From a virus: a stretch of 44,461 bases of DNA. How positions within the stretch are numbered: position 1 is the first letter of the stretch; every line of letters begins with the position of its first letter. The DNA lies in the IMG/VR virus record IMGVR_UViG_3300036852_000070, positions 1-44,461 of that record; one strand, given 5' to 3'. Of this stretch, positions 13,059 to 20,185 are shown one piece after another. The notes beneath the pieces are model-generated. The model saw only the letters and a program-made list of their open reading frames with translations. It made no database searches and was not told the DNA's origin. A program made the translations under genes and the position numbers.

Positions 13059-14005
13059 GCGCAGAGCCGTTCTACACTCAGGCGATCGTTGGGCCCACCC
13101 ACTGGTGGAGCCCGAACCCGGCGGACAACCCGGCCATCGCCAAGGTGCGCAAGCGGGAGATCGACCACGACTCCTACAAGATCGACACCCCCAAGGGCCG
13201 GGGCTACCGGAACGCCTTCATCGGTGACGTGAGCCGCCTGTACCATGGCAACTGGCTGTTCTTCGACGAGGACCTGGAGCGGGTGGTGATGGCGTACCTG
13301 ACCATCCCGGAGGACTGCTCCCCGCTGATCCCGTTCCTCAAGCGCATTGACTTCACTGTGTCCAACCGCAACGATGGCACCCCCACCATCGCCAAGACGG
13401 TGGGCTGGCTGGAGCGCCGCCCAACCCGCCAGCAGGACTTCTGCCGGTTGGCCGGGCTGCGGAATGAGGACCCGGCGGCGCACGAGGCCATCCTGTCCTA
13501 CGCGGAGATCGCCACCCGCCACTACCAGACCCTGAACCCCGAACTGTACGGGGAGCACATGGGCCGGGCGGAGGCGCTGCTGGATGAGTACCGCGTGGCG
13601 GGCACCCCGTTCACTAGCGGCATCGTCAACAAGGACAACGTCCTGCCGTACCACTTCGACCGGGGCAACATCACGGACGTGTGGAGCCTGATGCTTGGCT
13701 TCAAGAAGGATGTCGGCCCGACCGTGGATGGGGACGCGGGCTTCCTCGTGGTGCCCGAGTACGATCTGGCGCTGGAGATCGCGGACAACACCCTGAGCGG
13801 CTTCGACGGGCAGGTGGCGCTGCATGGCGTGACCCCGTTCCGTAAGTTGAGCCGCGGCGCGTACCGCTTCACCATCGTCTACTACGCCAAGGCGGGGATC
13901 TGGCAGTGCCTGAGCCTCGACGAGGAACTCCAGCGCGGCAAGCGCATGCGGACCAAGAAGGAGACCGATCGATGGGAACGCGCGCCCAGAAGCAGCGAGT
14001 CGTGA
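13055..14005 (+). CDS. TET/JBP-type 2-oxoglutarate/Fe(II) DNA base dioxygenase
   Basis: A 316-residue predicted dioxygenase that would oxidise the methyl group of thymine or 5-methylcytosine inside DNA. The C-terminal double-stranded beta-helix has the iron ligands H200-x-D202 (in YHFDRGN) and H257 (in LHGV), and R271 in YRFTIVYY, the position that binds 2-oxoglutarate. The spacing and the R-x-T-I-V-Y-Y ending are typical of the TET/JBP family rather than of AlkB. The first 190 residues are family-specific and unassigned. GTG at 13055 sits in a GTGA overlap. Neighbours are a transferase and a kinase of thymine-hypermodification type, so conversion of T to 5-hydroxymethyl-U is the likely role. 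No cytosine-C5 methyltransferase is visible, which also argues for thymine. Confidence 0.78.
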   Translation: MSAEPFYTQAIVGPTHWWSPNPADNPAIAKVRKREIDHDSYKIDTPKGRGYRNAFIGDVSRLYHGNWLFFDEDLERVVMAYLTIPEDCSPLIPFLKRIDFTVSNRNDGTPTIAKTVGWLERRPTRQQDFCRLAGLRNEDPAAHEAILSYAEIATRHYQTLNPELYGEHMGRAEALLDEYRVAGTPFTSGIVNKDNVLPYHFDRGNITDVWSLMLGFKKDVGPTVDGDAGFLVVPEYDLALEIADNTLSGFDGQVALHGVTPFRKLSRGAYRFTIVYYAKAGIWQCLSLDEELQRGKRMRTKKETDRWERAPRSSES

Positions 14006-14214
14006 GCGAAGTGCAGACCCGGCAAGTGCTGGAAGACGGCAACTGGCACTCCGCTGAGACGGTCATGCGCACGGCGCTGCCAGCGGTCACCTATGGGGAC
14101 CCGGAGCACTGGCGCTGCCCAGACTGCGGCCACCCTTGCTCCTGCTCCCCGGAGTTCCGGGCCATCCCTCACGTGCGGTGTGGCCTGACCACCGATTGGG
14201 GCGTCCCGCAGTGA
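13972..14214 (+). CDS. small Cys-rich protein
   Basis: An 80-residue protein overlapping the dioxygenase gene by 34 nt. ATG at 13972 is chosen because AAGGAG lies just upstream. The C-terminal half holds CPDC, CSC and a further Cys, possibly one zinc site. The N-terminal half contains a helix that could be part of a small winged-helix. Unknown, but its overlap with the dioxygenase suggests a shared function. Confidence 0.65.
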   Translation: MGTRAQKQRVVSEVQTRQVLEDGNWHSAETVMRTALPAVTYGDPEHWRCPDCGHPCSCSPEFRAIPHVRCGLTTDWGVPQ

Positions 14215-14534
14215 ACTTCCGGGAAGTGGTCCGTAAGGCGCTCTGGCGCTGGCTGTCCGACAAGCACCTTCAGAAGATCAGCCGCGAGGACATCAACATG
14301 GACTGGGAGGCGGAGAACCTAGCCCGCCACATCGTTGACATCCTGCGGGAACATGGCCTCGCCATCCACAAAGAGTTGTCCTGCATCCGGCTGCCCGGCC
14401 CGCCGCCGGGACGCGAGATGACCCCAGAGGAGATGGTCTCCACTGGTATGAGCAAGGACTACGTGGGGCTAACGGATACCCCTGAAGGTAGGGCTGCCGT
14501 GGGGCTGCCGCCGGGGGTCGTCGATGGATCCTGA
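14211..14534 (+). CDS. protein of unknown function
   Basis: A 107-residue protein starting at GTG 14211 in a GTGA overlap. Helical N-terminal half with many charged and Trp residues; C-terminal half Pro/Gly-rich with EMTPEEMVSTG. It overlaps the following transferase gene by 11 nt. No motif recognised. Confidence 0.65.
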   Translation: MNFREVVRKALWRWLSDKHLQKISREDINMDWEAENLARHIVDILREHGLAIHKELSCIRLPGPPPGREMTPEEMVSTGMSKDYVGLTDTPEGRAAVGLPPGVVDGS

Positions 14535-15543
14535 GCAGATGAGCAACTTCGCCCGGTTCTGCGCCTTCGAGAAGGAAGCGGGTGGTCCGGATCCGCACGC
14601 CAAACTGCTGGCCGCCATGGTGGATCCTGCCACTCAGTGGTGGGCGGCAGGCTGCTACGGCGGGCCGTACAACGTGGCTGGCGCGTGGGCCATCTACTCC
14701 TACTGGTCGCCGCGGGCCGTCCTGAAGGAGCCTGAGCGCTTGGAGCGGTGGCTGCGGACCAACTGGGCGGGCATCCCCATGCGGCGGGAGCGCAAGGCCA
14801 TCCGCAGCCCGGCCAAGATGGCGCGCTATCTCGAGTCCTACGCGGATTGGATGCGCACCGGCCCGGAGTGGGTGCGACCCGTGGGTGACCCGGCGCAGCG
14901 GTACGAGGAAGCCTTCCGGGACATCAACGAGAACGTCTACGGCGTGGGCCGCTACATCGCCCTCAAGATGCTGGAGTACTTGACCCGCCACGCGGGCGCT
15001 CCCATCGAGGCGGTTGGAATCCACGCCAAGGGCGGCTGGAGTCCGCGAGAAGGGCTGGCGCTGCTCTACCCGGAACTGGGCCTCCGGATCAAGACGGATG
15101 ACCATGCTGCGGAGGACAGCGCGGCGATGGCCCTGATGACGCTGGAACTGGAGTACGATGTCGTCTTGACATGGTCTGAGTTGCAGGCGCTGCTCTGCGA
15201 CTACAAGCAGTGCATCATCGGCAAGCGCCAGTACCCCGGCAGGAGCGTGGACAGCGAACTGAAGTATGCCGCGGTGGTGAAAGACGCCTTCCCGGACCTC
15301 GACTTCGCCCCGTTCGACCGGGGCCGTGCTATGCTGTTCCCGGCATGGGCATTGGGGGAGCGACAGGGCTGGAACGGTCCGCGCAATGAGTTGGGCCGGG
15401 TCCTTGCGGAGCACGGCTATATGTGGACCGATAGTAGGCTATGCTATACCTGTAGTCGAGATCGGTTGGCGGATCCCGTAACTTGGGACCAGAACTGTGA
15501 ACACACGAGGCGATTGGCTCCGCAAGCAATGGGGGAAGCCTGA
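14524..15543 (+). CDS. amino acid:DNA transferase-like protein (former aGPT-pyrophosphorylase clade 2)
   Basis: A 339-residue helical protein resembling the phage thymidine-hypermodification transferases (AADT, first described as alpha-glutamyl/putrescinyl thymine pyrophosphorylase). The diagnostic-looking block is WW-x-x-GCYGGPYN (39-50) followed by hydrophobic helices, W-x-x-x-N-W-x-GIP-x-RRERKA, then a helical core with NVYGVGRYIALKMLEYL and KTDDHAAEDS. In this family the enzyme replaces the phosphate on 5-phosphomethyl-uracil in DNA with an amino acid. The kinase needed before it is encoded at 16582. The last 40 residues look foreign: the native tail seems to have been displaced by the HNH insertion starting at 15497. 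Identification is by motif memory. Confidence 0.62.
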   Translation: MDPEQMSNFARFCAFEKEAGGPDPHAKLLAAMVDPATQWWAAGCYGGPYNVAGAWAIYSYWSPRAVLKEPERLERWLRTNWAGIPMRRERKAIRSPAKMARYLESYADWMRTGPEWVRPVGDPAQRYEEAFRDINENVYGVGRYIALKMLEYLTRHAGAPIEAVGIHAKGGWSPREGLALLYPELGLRIKTDDHAAEDSAAMALMTLELEYDVVLTWSELQALLCDYKQCIIGKRQYPGRSVDSELKYAAVVKDAFPDLDFAPFDRGRAMLFPAWALGERQGWNGPRNELGRVLAEHGYMWTDSRLCYTCSRDRLADPVTWDQNCEHTRRLAPQAMGEA

Positions 15544-15940
15544 GTGGCGCGCCAAAATGAATCGTGCGGTGCGCAACAAGACGCCCGAGGCACGGGCGAT
15601 CTCTTCGGCTCACATGAAGCGGCTCTGGGAGCAGCCCGAGTTCCGAGCCCGCATGTCAGAGCGCTCGAAGCAGATGCTGCAAGACCCCGCCTTCCGGGCA
15701 CGGTTCCTCCAGAAACCCGGCACGCCTTGGCGCGGCGACCGAATCAAAGGCGATTGCCACTACTGCGGCGCTCCGGCTGGGTGCAGGGACCACCGGATCC
15801 CCAAGAGTCGCGGCGGTACGGACGATCCAGCGAATATCGTTCTGGCGTGTCGGCGATGCAACACCAGCAAGGGCCGCTTGACGGAGCAGGAGTTCATGGA
15901 AGCCCGCCGCCTGATGCGCCTCCGCTCCGAGCCAAAGTGA
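15497..15940 (+). CDS. HNH homing-type endonuclease inserted at the transferase 3' end
   Basis: A 147-residue HNH nuclease overlapping the transferase gene by 47 nt. The N-terminal 75 residues are basic, with repeats such as WGKPEWRAKM, WEQPEFRARM and LQDPAFRARF, matching the repeats of the HNH protein at 212. The nuclease block is CHYC (about 89-92), RDHRIPKSRGG (about 98-108), then N and CRRCNTSKG. Start GTG 15497. The downstream 60 nt carry the displaced end of the transferase gene. The resemblance to the gene at 212 suggests both belong to one mobile family. Confidence 0.87.
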   Translation: MNTRGDWLRKQWGKPEWRAKMNRAVRNKTPEARAISSAHMKRLWEQPEFRARMSERSKQMLQDPAFRARFLQKPGTPWRGDRIKGDCHYCGAPAGCRDHRIPKSRGGTDDPANIVLACRRCNTSKGRLTEQEFMEARRLMRLRSEPK

Positions 15941-15999
15941 CCGACCGTGCCTTCGATTACGCCCGGACCACGGATCTAGCCAATCCGGTGCTGCGATGA
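15940..15999 (+). pseudogene. displaced native 3' end of the transferase gene
   Basis: In the same frame as the transferase, this stretch reads TDRAFDYARTTDLANPVLR then TGA. The transferase, at the point where the HNH element begins (15427 on), reads TDSRLCYTCSRDRLADPV. With one gap 8 of 17 positions agree (T, D, Y, D, L, A, P, V). The TGA overlaps the start of the phosphatase gene as ATGA, the usual junction here. So this is probably the original end of the transferase gene, left stranded after the HNH gene inserted. Confidence 0.68.
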
Positions 16000-16427
16000 T
16001 CCACGAGATCCTTCCCGGCCAGTTGTACCAGAGCGCCAACCTCTTGAAGATGGACGAGGGCGCCAAGCGGGAGACGATCAGGGCGCTCAAGATCAGCATG
16101 GTGGCGAACCTGTGGCGCTGGCCGGATCCGGTCCTCGCCACCATGTGGGGTGTCGGCTACTACCACGTCCCTATGGGGGATGGGAAGGTCATCGACCGCG
16201 AGACGTTGGAGGCGCTGGCTGCCAACGCGGTGGCCCACATCCGGGCTGGTGGCCGGGTCCTCACCCAGTGCCACGCCGGGCGCAACCGCAGCGGTATGCT
16301 GAGTGCGCTCATCGTTCGCGAACTGCTCGGTGTCAGCGGGCCTGAGGCAGTTGAGATCGTCCGCAAAGCGCGGCCACGGGCCATTGCCAACCCGCATCAA
16401 GAGGACTACTTGGAGAACCTGCCGTGA
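15996..16427 (+). CDS. dual-specificity/tyrosine-type phosphatase
   Basis: A 143-residue cysteine-dependent phosphatase. The signature C-x5-R loop is C92-HAGRN-R98 followed by SG, in the QCHAGRNRSGM segment. D65 upstream is a possible general acid. It is about the size of a minimal dual-specificity domain. It lies between the transferase and the kinase that would phosphorylate hydroxymethyl-U in DNA, so it might reverse or edit that phosphate, hydrolyse a nucleotide by-product, or act on host protein. The location favours a link to the modification pathway, but that is inference. Confidence 0.82.
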   Translation: MIHEILPGQLYQSANLLKMDEGAKRETIRALKISMVANLWRWPDPVLATMWGVGYYHVPMGDGKVIDRETLEALAANAVAHIRAGGRVLTQCHAGRNRSGMLSALIVRELLGVSGPEAVEIVRKARPRAIANPHQEDYLENLP

Positions 16428-16585
16428 GACCGACTGCTCAGACCCTGCGCCGCTGGGCCCAGATGATCCCCCTGCCGGACCCTTCCGGCGCGGGCTATTG
16501 CGACCGCTGCGGCGTGCCGATCCAACTGCACCCGGCGGATGAGTACGGCGACGACATCGTCGCGTGCCCGGATCAGATGCCATGA
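16424..16585 (+). CDS. 53-residue zinc-ribbon protein
   Basis: A short gene bounded by a GTGA overlap with the phosphatase and an ATGA overlap with the kinase, which supports it despite its size. It has CDRC (26-29) and a third Cys at 48. No function assignable. Possibly a helper subunit of the modification enzymes. Confidence 0.6.
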   Translation: MRPTAQTLRRWAQMIPLPDPSGAGYCDRCGVPIQLHPADEYGDDIVACPDQMP

Positions 16586-17160
16586 GGACGTTCACCTACC
16601 TCATCGGCGAACCGGGTGTTGGCAAGTCCACGCTGATGGACTCCATCCTCTACGGCCACCGTGCCTACCCCATGAAGGACCCGGTGCCTCACATCGTCTA
16701 TGATGACGGCTCCGTGGCCCAGATCGGCGCACAGCGCGCCAAGTTCAGCGGTACGGATGCGCTGTCCATGAGCATTCAGCCTGCTGTGACGGAGTGGCTG
16801 ATGCAGCGCCCGTATCAGACGTTGCTGGCGGAGGGGGACCGGCTGGCCAACGACAAGTTCTTCCGGGCAGTGAAGGCCGCGGGCTACGAGTTGCGGCTGA
16901 TCTGCCTGACCGCCACGCCGGGGCGCTTGTCTGTCCGGCGCGCCAGCCGCATGGTGGAGTTGGGGCTCCAGAATGCCCAGAGCCCCGCATGGCTGGCGGG
17001 CCGTGCCACCAAGATCCGCAACCTGATCCCAAAGTGGGAGCCACTAGTCATCCAGTTGGACACCATCCAGCAGGCCGAACAGGAGATCGTGGACTTTGGC
17101 TGGCACCCGTTCATCCACGAGGATGAAGAGATCGTGGGAAGGATCGAGGCAACGCCATGA
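16582..17160 (+). CDS. P-loop kinase, candidate 5-hydroxymethyl-dU DNA kinase
   Basis: A 192-residue P-loop kinase. Walker A is GEPGVGKST (9-17). FSGTDALSMS (55-64) and AEGDRLAN (83-90) are likely substrate and Walker B-like segments; this combination is familiar from small phage kinases near DNA-modification genes. A helical C-terminus follows. In thymidine-hypermodifying phages such a kinase phosphorylates 5-hydroxymethyl-U in DNA and the product feeds the amino acid:DNA transferase. Both partner genes (dioxygenase at 13055, transferase at 14524) lie just upstream. A free-nucleotide kinase is the main alternative. The stop overlaps the next gene as ATGA. Confidence 0.7.
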   Translation: MRTFTYLIGEPGVGKSTLMDSILYGHRAYPMKDPVPHIVYDDGSVAQIGAQRAKFSGTDALSMSIQPAVTEWLMQRPYQTLLAEGDRLANDKFFRAVKAAGYELRLICLTATPGRLSVRRASRMVELGLQNAQSPAWLAGRATKIRNLIPKWEPLVIQLDTIQQAEQEIVDFGWHPFIHEDEEIVGRIEATP

Positions 17161-17972
17161 CCCCGCGCAACGAGGCGGCGGAGCGGCTACGCCAGAGCAT
17201 GTATGACCTCGCTGTGACCGCTGACCATGAGGCATTCCTTATTGACTTCGACCGTGCCCTCGCCGCCGAGCGCAAGTCCCTGCTGGCGGCGCTGCGGGCG
17301 CTGGTGGAGGCGGCAGACCCGATGGTGCCTGCTACGAGGGTCACTGCGGGCGAGTGGCATCGCTTCTATGAGGCTCGTGAGCAGGCGCGCGCCCTCATCG
17401 AGAAGTACGGGACACGGGAAGGTAGCGCAACAGCAGAGCAGCCACACGACGCCGCAGGTGGAGCCATGACCTCCGAGGCGCGACCGGTGACGTCGGTGTG
17501 GATCGTAGCCCGCAAGAGCGATGGTGAGGCGATGACGGTCTACGCCAACGAGGCTGACGCCAATGAGGACGTAGCGATGCGGCATCGTCGCCACCGCGAC
17601 CACTACAAGGTCGAGGCGTGGCAAGTGCTTGGAATCCCCGCCGCCGCGCCAGCGGAGGGGTTGCCACCCGAGGCTATTGATTGGGCGAGGCAACTGCTCG
17701 CGCAGGGCTACGTTGACGAGCACATCGTTGACTTCACCGAGTCGGGCTACGGGTTGCAGCATCCGATCCGCTGCCGCCCCAACCTGATCGGCTGCCAGTT
17801 CAACGAGTGGCTTGCGACCCAGATGGCACCTGATGAGGAACCGGGGCGCTACCTGATGACATGGCGCAAGAACGGACCGCACTACGCCGCCCTCGCCCGC
17901 CAAGACCCCGCATTAGACGCGAAGGCAGCAGCGATTCTGCGACGTGCCGGTGGGAAGGAGCCCCAGCCATGA
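17157..17972 (+). CDS. two-module protein of a local gene family (apparent fusion)
   Basis: A 271-residue protein of unknown function that looks like two genes joined in frame. Residues 1-103 start with MTPRNEAAERL and end near ARALIEKYG; the same start and end peptides bound the separate gene at 18541-19014. Residue 104 (ATG at 17466) begins MTSEARPVTS, which resembles the starts of the genes at 17969, 19157 and 19411. The second module is alpha/beta with several Trp and His. Loss of a stop codon between two neighbours is the simplest origin. Confidence 0.65.
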   Translation: MTPRNEAAERLRQSMYDLAVTADHEAFLIDFDRALAAERKSLLAALRALVEAADPMVPATRVTAGEWHRFYEAREQARALIEKYGTREGSATAEQPHDAAGGAMTSEARPVTSVWIVARKSDGEAMTVYANEADANEDVAMRHRRHRDHYKVEAWQVLGIPAAAPAEGLPPEAIDWARQLLAQGYVDEHIVDFTESGYGLQHPIRCRPNLIGCQFNEWLATQMAPDEEPGRYLMTWRKNGPHYAALARQDPALDAKAAAILRRAGGKEPQP

Positions 17973-18544
17973 TCTCCGAGGCGCGACTGGTGACCCAGGC
18001 TGATCTGGCAGCGGCGCTACCGACTGCGATGCCGAAGCGATATCAGCAGTATTGGAACCGGCCATCGCCCGCGAAAGATGCCGACGCCATCTTCGCCGCC
18101 CTCCCCGCCGCCGCGCCAGCGTCGGCGTCCGCAGAGGCCGACGGTTCAGCGGAGGGGCTGCGGGAGGCGCTGAAGATCACACTGCTGGACTTTGGCTACG
18201 ACGTTCCCGGCAACATGCCAGATCGCCTCGCCAAGTACGCGTTGGATCGTTTCGCCGCCATCGCTCGGCAAGATGAAGCTGACGCGCTGGCGCTGCTACG
18301 GGAAGTGGATGCGCTGTCATCGCACCTGATCTGGGAGAGCGGGCTGGGAGACCGCATCCGCGCCGTCCTCGCCCGCCACGAGTCGGCAGGGCTGCCGCAA
18401 TCGGAATGGGAACCCGACGATGAACTGGCAGCGGAACCTGTTGCGCCACTGCACTTCCATCAGGGTCGAGTAGGTGGTGGCTCCGCCGAGCGATACGCCT
18501 GCCATGAGTTCCATGCCCGCCACGAGTCGGAGCCCCAGCCATGA
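17969..18544 (+). CDS. protein of unknown function, member of the local family
   Basis: A 191-residue protein beginning MISEARLVTQ, close to the internal MTSEARPVTS of the previous gene. Ala-rich helical middle (about 45-60) and charged helices, then a His-rich C-terminus (LHFHQGR, CHEFHARHE). The end EPQP also matches the end of the previous gene. These repeated starts and ends point to duplication and shuffling of one ancestral unit. ATGA overlaps on both sides. Confidence 0.62.
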   Translation: MISEARLVTQADLAAALPTAMPKRYQQYWNRPSPAKDADAIFAALPAAAPASASAEADGSAEGLREALKITLLDFGYDVPGNMPDRLAKYALDRFAAIARQDEADALALLREVDALSSHLIWESGLGDRIRAVLARHESAGLPQSEWEPDDELAAEPVAPLHFHQGRVGGGSAERYACHEFHARHESEPQP

Positions 18545-19014
18545 CCCCGACGCGCAACGAGGCGGCGGAGCGGCTGCAAATATCGGTCCACACCTACGAT
18601 CCTGACGATCGGGCTCGCACGTTCAACGAAGGCTTTGACGAGGGCTGGGGGCAATCCCGCGAGGACCTCGTAAACGCCCTGAGTGTCCTAGAAAACTATG
18701 GCGATCACCACGAATGGTGCCCGCGTACCCCATGCGACTGCGGCTTCGAGCGCGAATTGCATGAGCTCAGAGGTCTACGGGATCAGGTCAAGGAACCGAA
18801 TCGCGCCGCCGAGCGCGAGCCCCTGCTGGCGGCGGTCAAGGACGCGGAACGGATGCTCCTGTTGGATGTGAGGTCGTTCCTCGCTGGTCCTGATCCGGTG
18901 GGGAAGAACAAGCGGGACCCGTATCGGGCGGACCTCCTCGCCGAGTTCGATGAATGGGTCGCCAACCGTGCAGCGGCCCGCGCCCTCATCGAGAAGTACG
19001 GGGGTGGGGGATGA
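18541..19014 (+). CDS. protein of unknown function, member of the local family
   Basis: A 157-residue protein starting MTPTRNEAAERL and ending ARALIEKYGGGG, so it repeats the boundaries of the first module of the gene at 17157. The interior differs and includes HHEWCPRTPCDC, a possible metal site, and Leu-rich helices. This shared frame with a different interior is typical of fast-evolving phage accessory genes. Confidence 0.65.
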   Translation: MTPTRNEAAERLQISVHTYDPDDRARTFNEGFDEGWGQSREDLVNALSVLENYGDHHEWCPRTPCDCGFERELHELRGLRDQVKEPNRAAEREPLLAAVKDAERMLLLDVRSFLAGPDPVGKNKRDPYRADLLAEFDEWVANRAAARALIEKYGGGG

Positions 19015-19160
19015 GCGGCTGGCTATGGCGTCTGTTGCCACTGCGCTGGCGGGCGCGGTGGAGTCCTTATGACAACTGGCTGCGCGGTTACACCGCAGGC
19101 ATGGAAGCCGGTCTACTGCGCGCTGAGGCTCGTCAGAAGCGAGGGGAACGAATCAGATGA
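19011..19160 (+). CDS. 49-residue Trp/Arg-rich protein
   Basis: A short basic protein with a Trp- and Leu-rich first 20 residues (WLWRLLPLRWRARW) and an Arg/Glu-rich tail. It could sit on a membrane surface. Supported by ATGA overlaps with both neighbours. No family known to me. Confidence 0.55.
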   Translation: MSGWLWRLLPLRWRARWSPYDNWLRGYTAGMEAGLLRAEARQKRGERIR

Positions 19161-19414
19161 CCTCCGAGACAGCGCCCCCCTACGACATCCGCAAGGCGAC
19201 GGACTGCCACTGCGTGCCGGGTCACTACTGCGACTGCACCGAGGCTCGGGTCCATGCAGCTGAACTGACGGCGACGTTCAACCTCCGCTGGAAGGCTGAC
19301 ATGCGGGCCATCAAGCGGTGGCAGGCGGAGAACCCCGGCAATGACCTGACGTGGCCAGACCATGCCGATCTTGTCGTCTGGCTCATGGGCCAGTTGAGCA
19401 AGAGGCAGCCATGA
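19157..19414 (+). CDS. small Cys-rich protein of the local family
   Basis: An 85-residue protein starting MTSETAPP, like its neighbours. CHC and CDC near the N-terminus with a His between give a possible zinc site; this segment is also common in small phage proteins that carry DC-HC-VPGHYC. The C-terminal half is helical with several Trp. Function unknown. Confidence 0.6.
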   Translation: MTSETAPPYDIRKATDCHCVPGHYCDCTEARVHAAELTATFNLRWKADMRAIKRWQAENPGNDLTWPDHADLVVWLMGQLSKRQP

Positions 19415-19635
19415 CCTCCGAGGCAGCGCCCCGGACGGCAAAGGAGATTGCGATGAATCGTTGTGACCGAGTTGTGGACAACGGCTTTGGAGAGCCGACC
19501 GAATGTGGACGCACCTTGCCGTGCGAGTACCACCCTACAAGGCGATTTGGCCGGAAGTACGGAGAAGGTGGACGTGGCCCGAAGCCGCAGGGTGCCGGTC
19601 AGCCTCCCAGCACCCTGCCACACGCGAAGCCATGA
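19411..19635 (+). CDS. small protein of the local family
   Basis: A 74-residue protein starting MTSEAAPR in an ATGA overlap. Contains a CGRTLPCEYH segment, then a basic Gly/Pro-rich tail. The conserved first few codons (ATGACCTCCGAGG) are shared at the nucleotide level with 17466 and 19157, so the 5' end has been duplicated while the rest differs. Confidence 0.58.
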   Translation: MTSEAAPRTAKEIAMNRCDRVVDNGFGEPTECGRTLPCEYHPTRRFGRKYGEGGRGPKPQGAGQPPSTLPHAKP

Positions 19636-19928
19636 CTGAACCGCGAACGGATGCCGGAAAGGCGCTACTGGAGTGGGCAGCTAACGCCATGCCCGCCCAA
19701 CGGCAGGACATCTGGCGTGAGCATGTCCGCGCCATCGAGGCCGAGGCGGCTGCCGGGACTGCGCTGGACGCCGACCTCATTCAGCGGGTCATGTTCCGAC
19801 TGGTCGGTACATCCCACGTCCCCGACTTGGACAAGGGAGGGGTCGTCTTTCTCGCTCACCGAGAGTTCGCTGAACTGTTCGCCGCCGAGTACGCCCGCCT
19901 CGCCGGGGTGGAGGAAGGTAGCAAGTGA
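19632..19928 (+). CDS. helical protein of unknown function
   Basis: A 98-residue soluble protein, mainly amphipathic helices rich in Ala and Glu (KALLEWAANAMPAQRQDIWREH, then a second helix) and a final helix EFAELFAAEYARLAG. ATGA overlap upstream, GTGA overlap downstream. Not recognised. Confidence 0.62.
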   Translation: MTEPRTDAGKALLEWAANAMPAQRQDIWREHVRAIEAEAAAGTALDADLIQRVMFRLVGTSHVPDLDKGGVVFLAHREFAELFAAEYARLAGVEEGSK

Positions 19929-20185
19929 AGCCGCGTCTCACGGTTGAGGAACTGGACCTCGCGGCTCAGGGCTACCTGTTCGGTGACTCGATAGCCCAGA
20001 TCGCTGCTGCTCACACCCCACCCATCAGCCGTACCACTCTGTGGGGTCGGCTCGGGATCATCCGTCACGAGACTGCATTACCGATTGGGCGGCTGTCTAC
20101 CCAGCAGGCCTGCCAGCGCTGGCTTGCCACGACGAGGTATGCTTCTCACCGTGCACGTATGTACGGGCTGCCTGACCCCCACTGA
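19925..20185 (+). CDS. small helix-turn-helix protein
   Basis: An 86-residue basic protein. The segment LTVEELDLAAQGYLFGDSIAQIAAAH followed by ISRTTLWGRLG looks like a resolvase- or sigma-4-type helix-turn-helix. It overlaps the following HNH gene by 47 nt. As the last regulator-like gene before the terminase it could control late genes, but no further evidence exists. Confidence 0.55.
   Translation: MKPRLTVEELDLAAQGYLFGDSIAQIAAAHTPPISRTTLWGRLGIIRHETALPIGRLSTQQACQRWLATTRYASHRARMYGLPDPH

Noticed and set aside
15544-15939. Open frame opposite the HNH gene between transferase and phosphatase
   Set aside because: Low-complexity shadow of the HNH gene. Only its last 60 nt (15940-15999), the displaced transferase end, are meaningful.
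17829-17838. A further CTGATGAGG sequence
   Set aside because: It lies inside a coding region, is followed by AA instead of C, and has no matching GCC-GAAA strand or GUC with flanking stems upstream.
20134-20151. GAGGTATGCTTCTCACC, similar to the motif before portal and scaffold
   Set aside because: The likely ATG start lies inside the TATGCT box, so a leaderless promoter would not fit unless GTG 20151 is the start. Not counted as a promoter.
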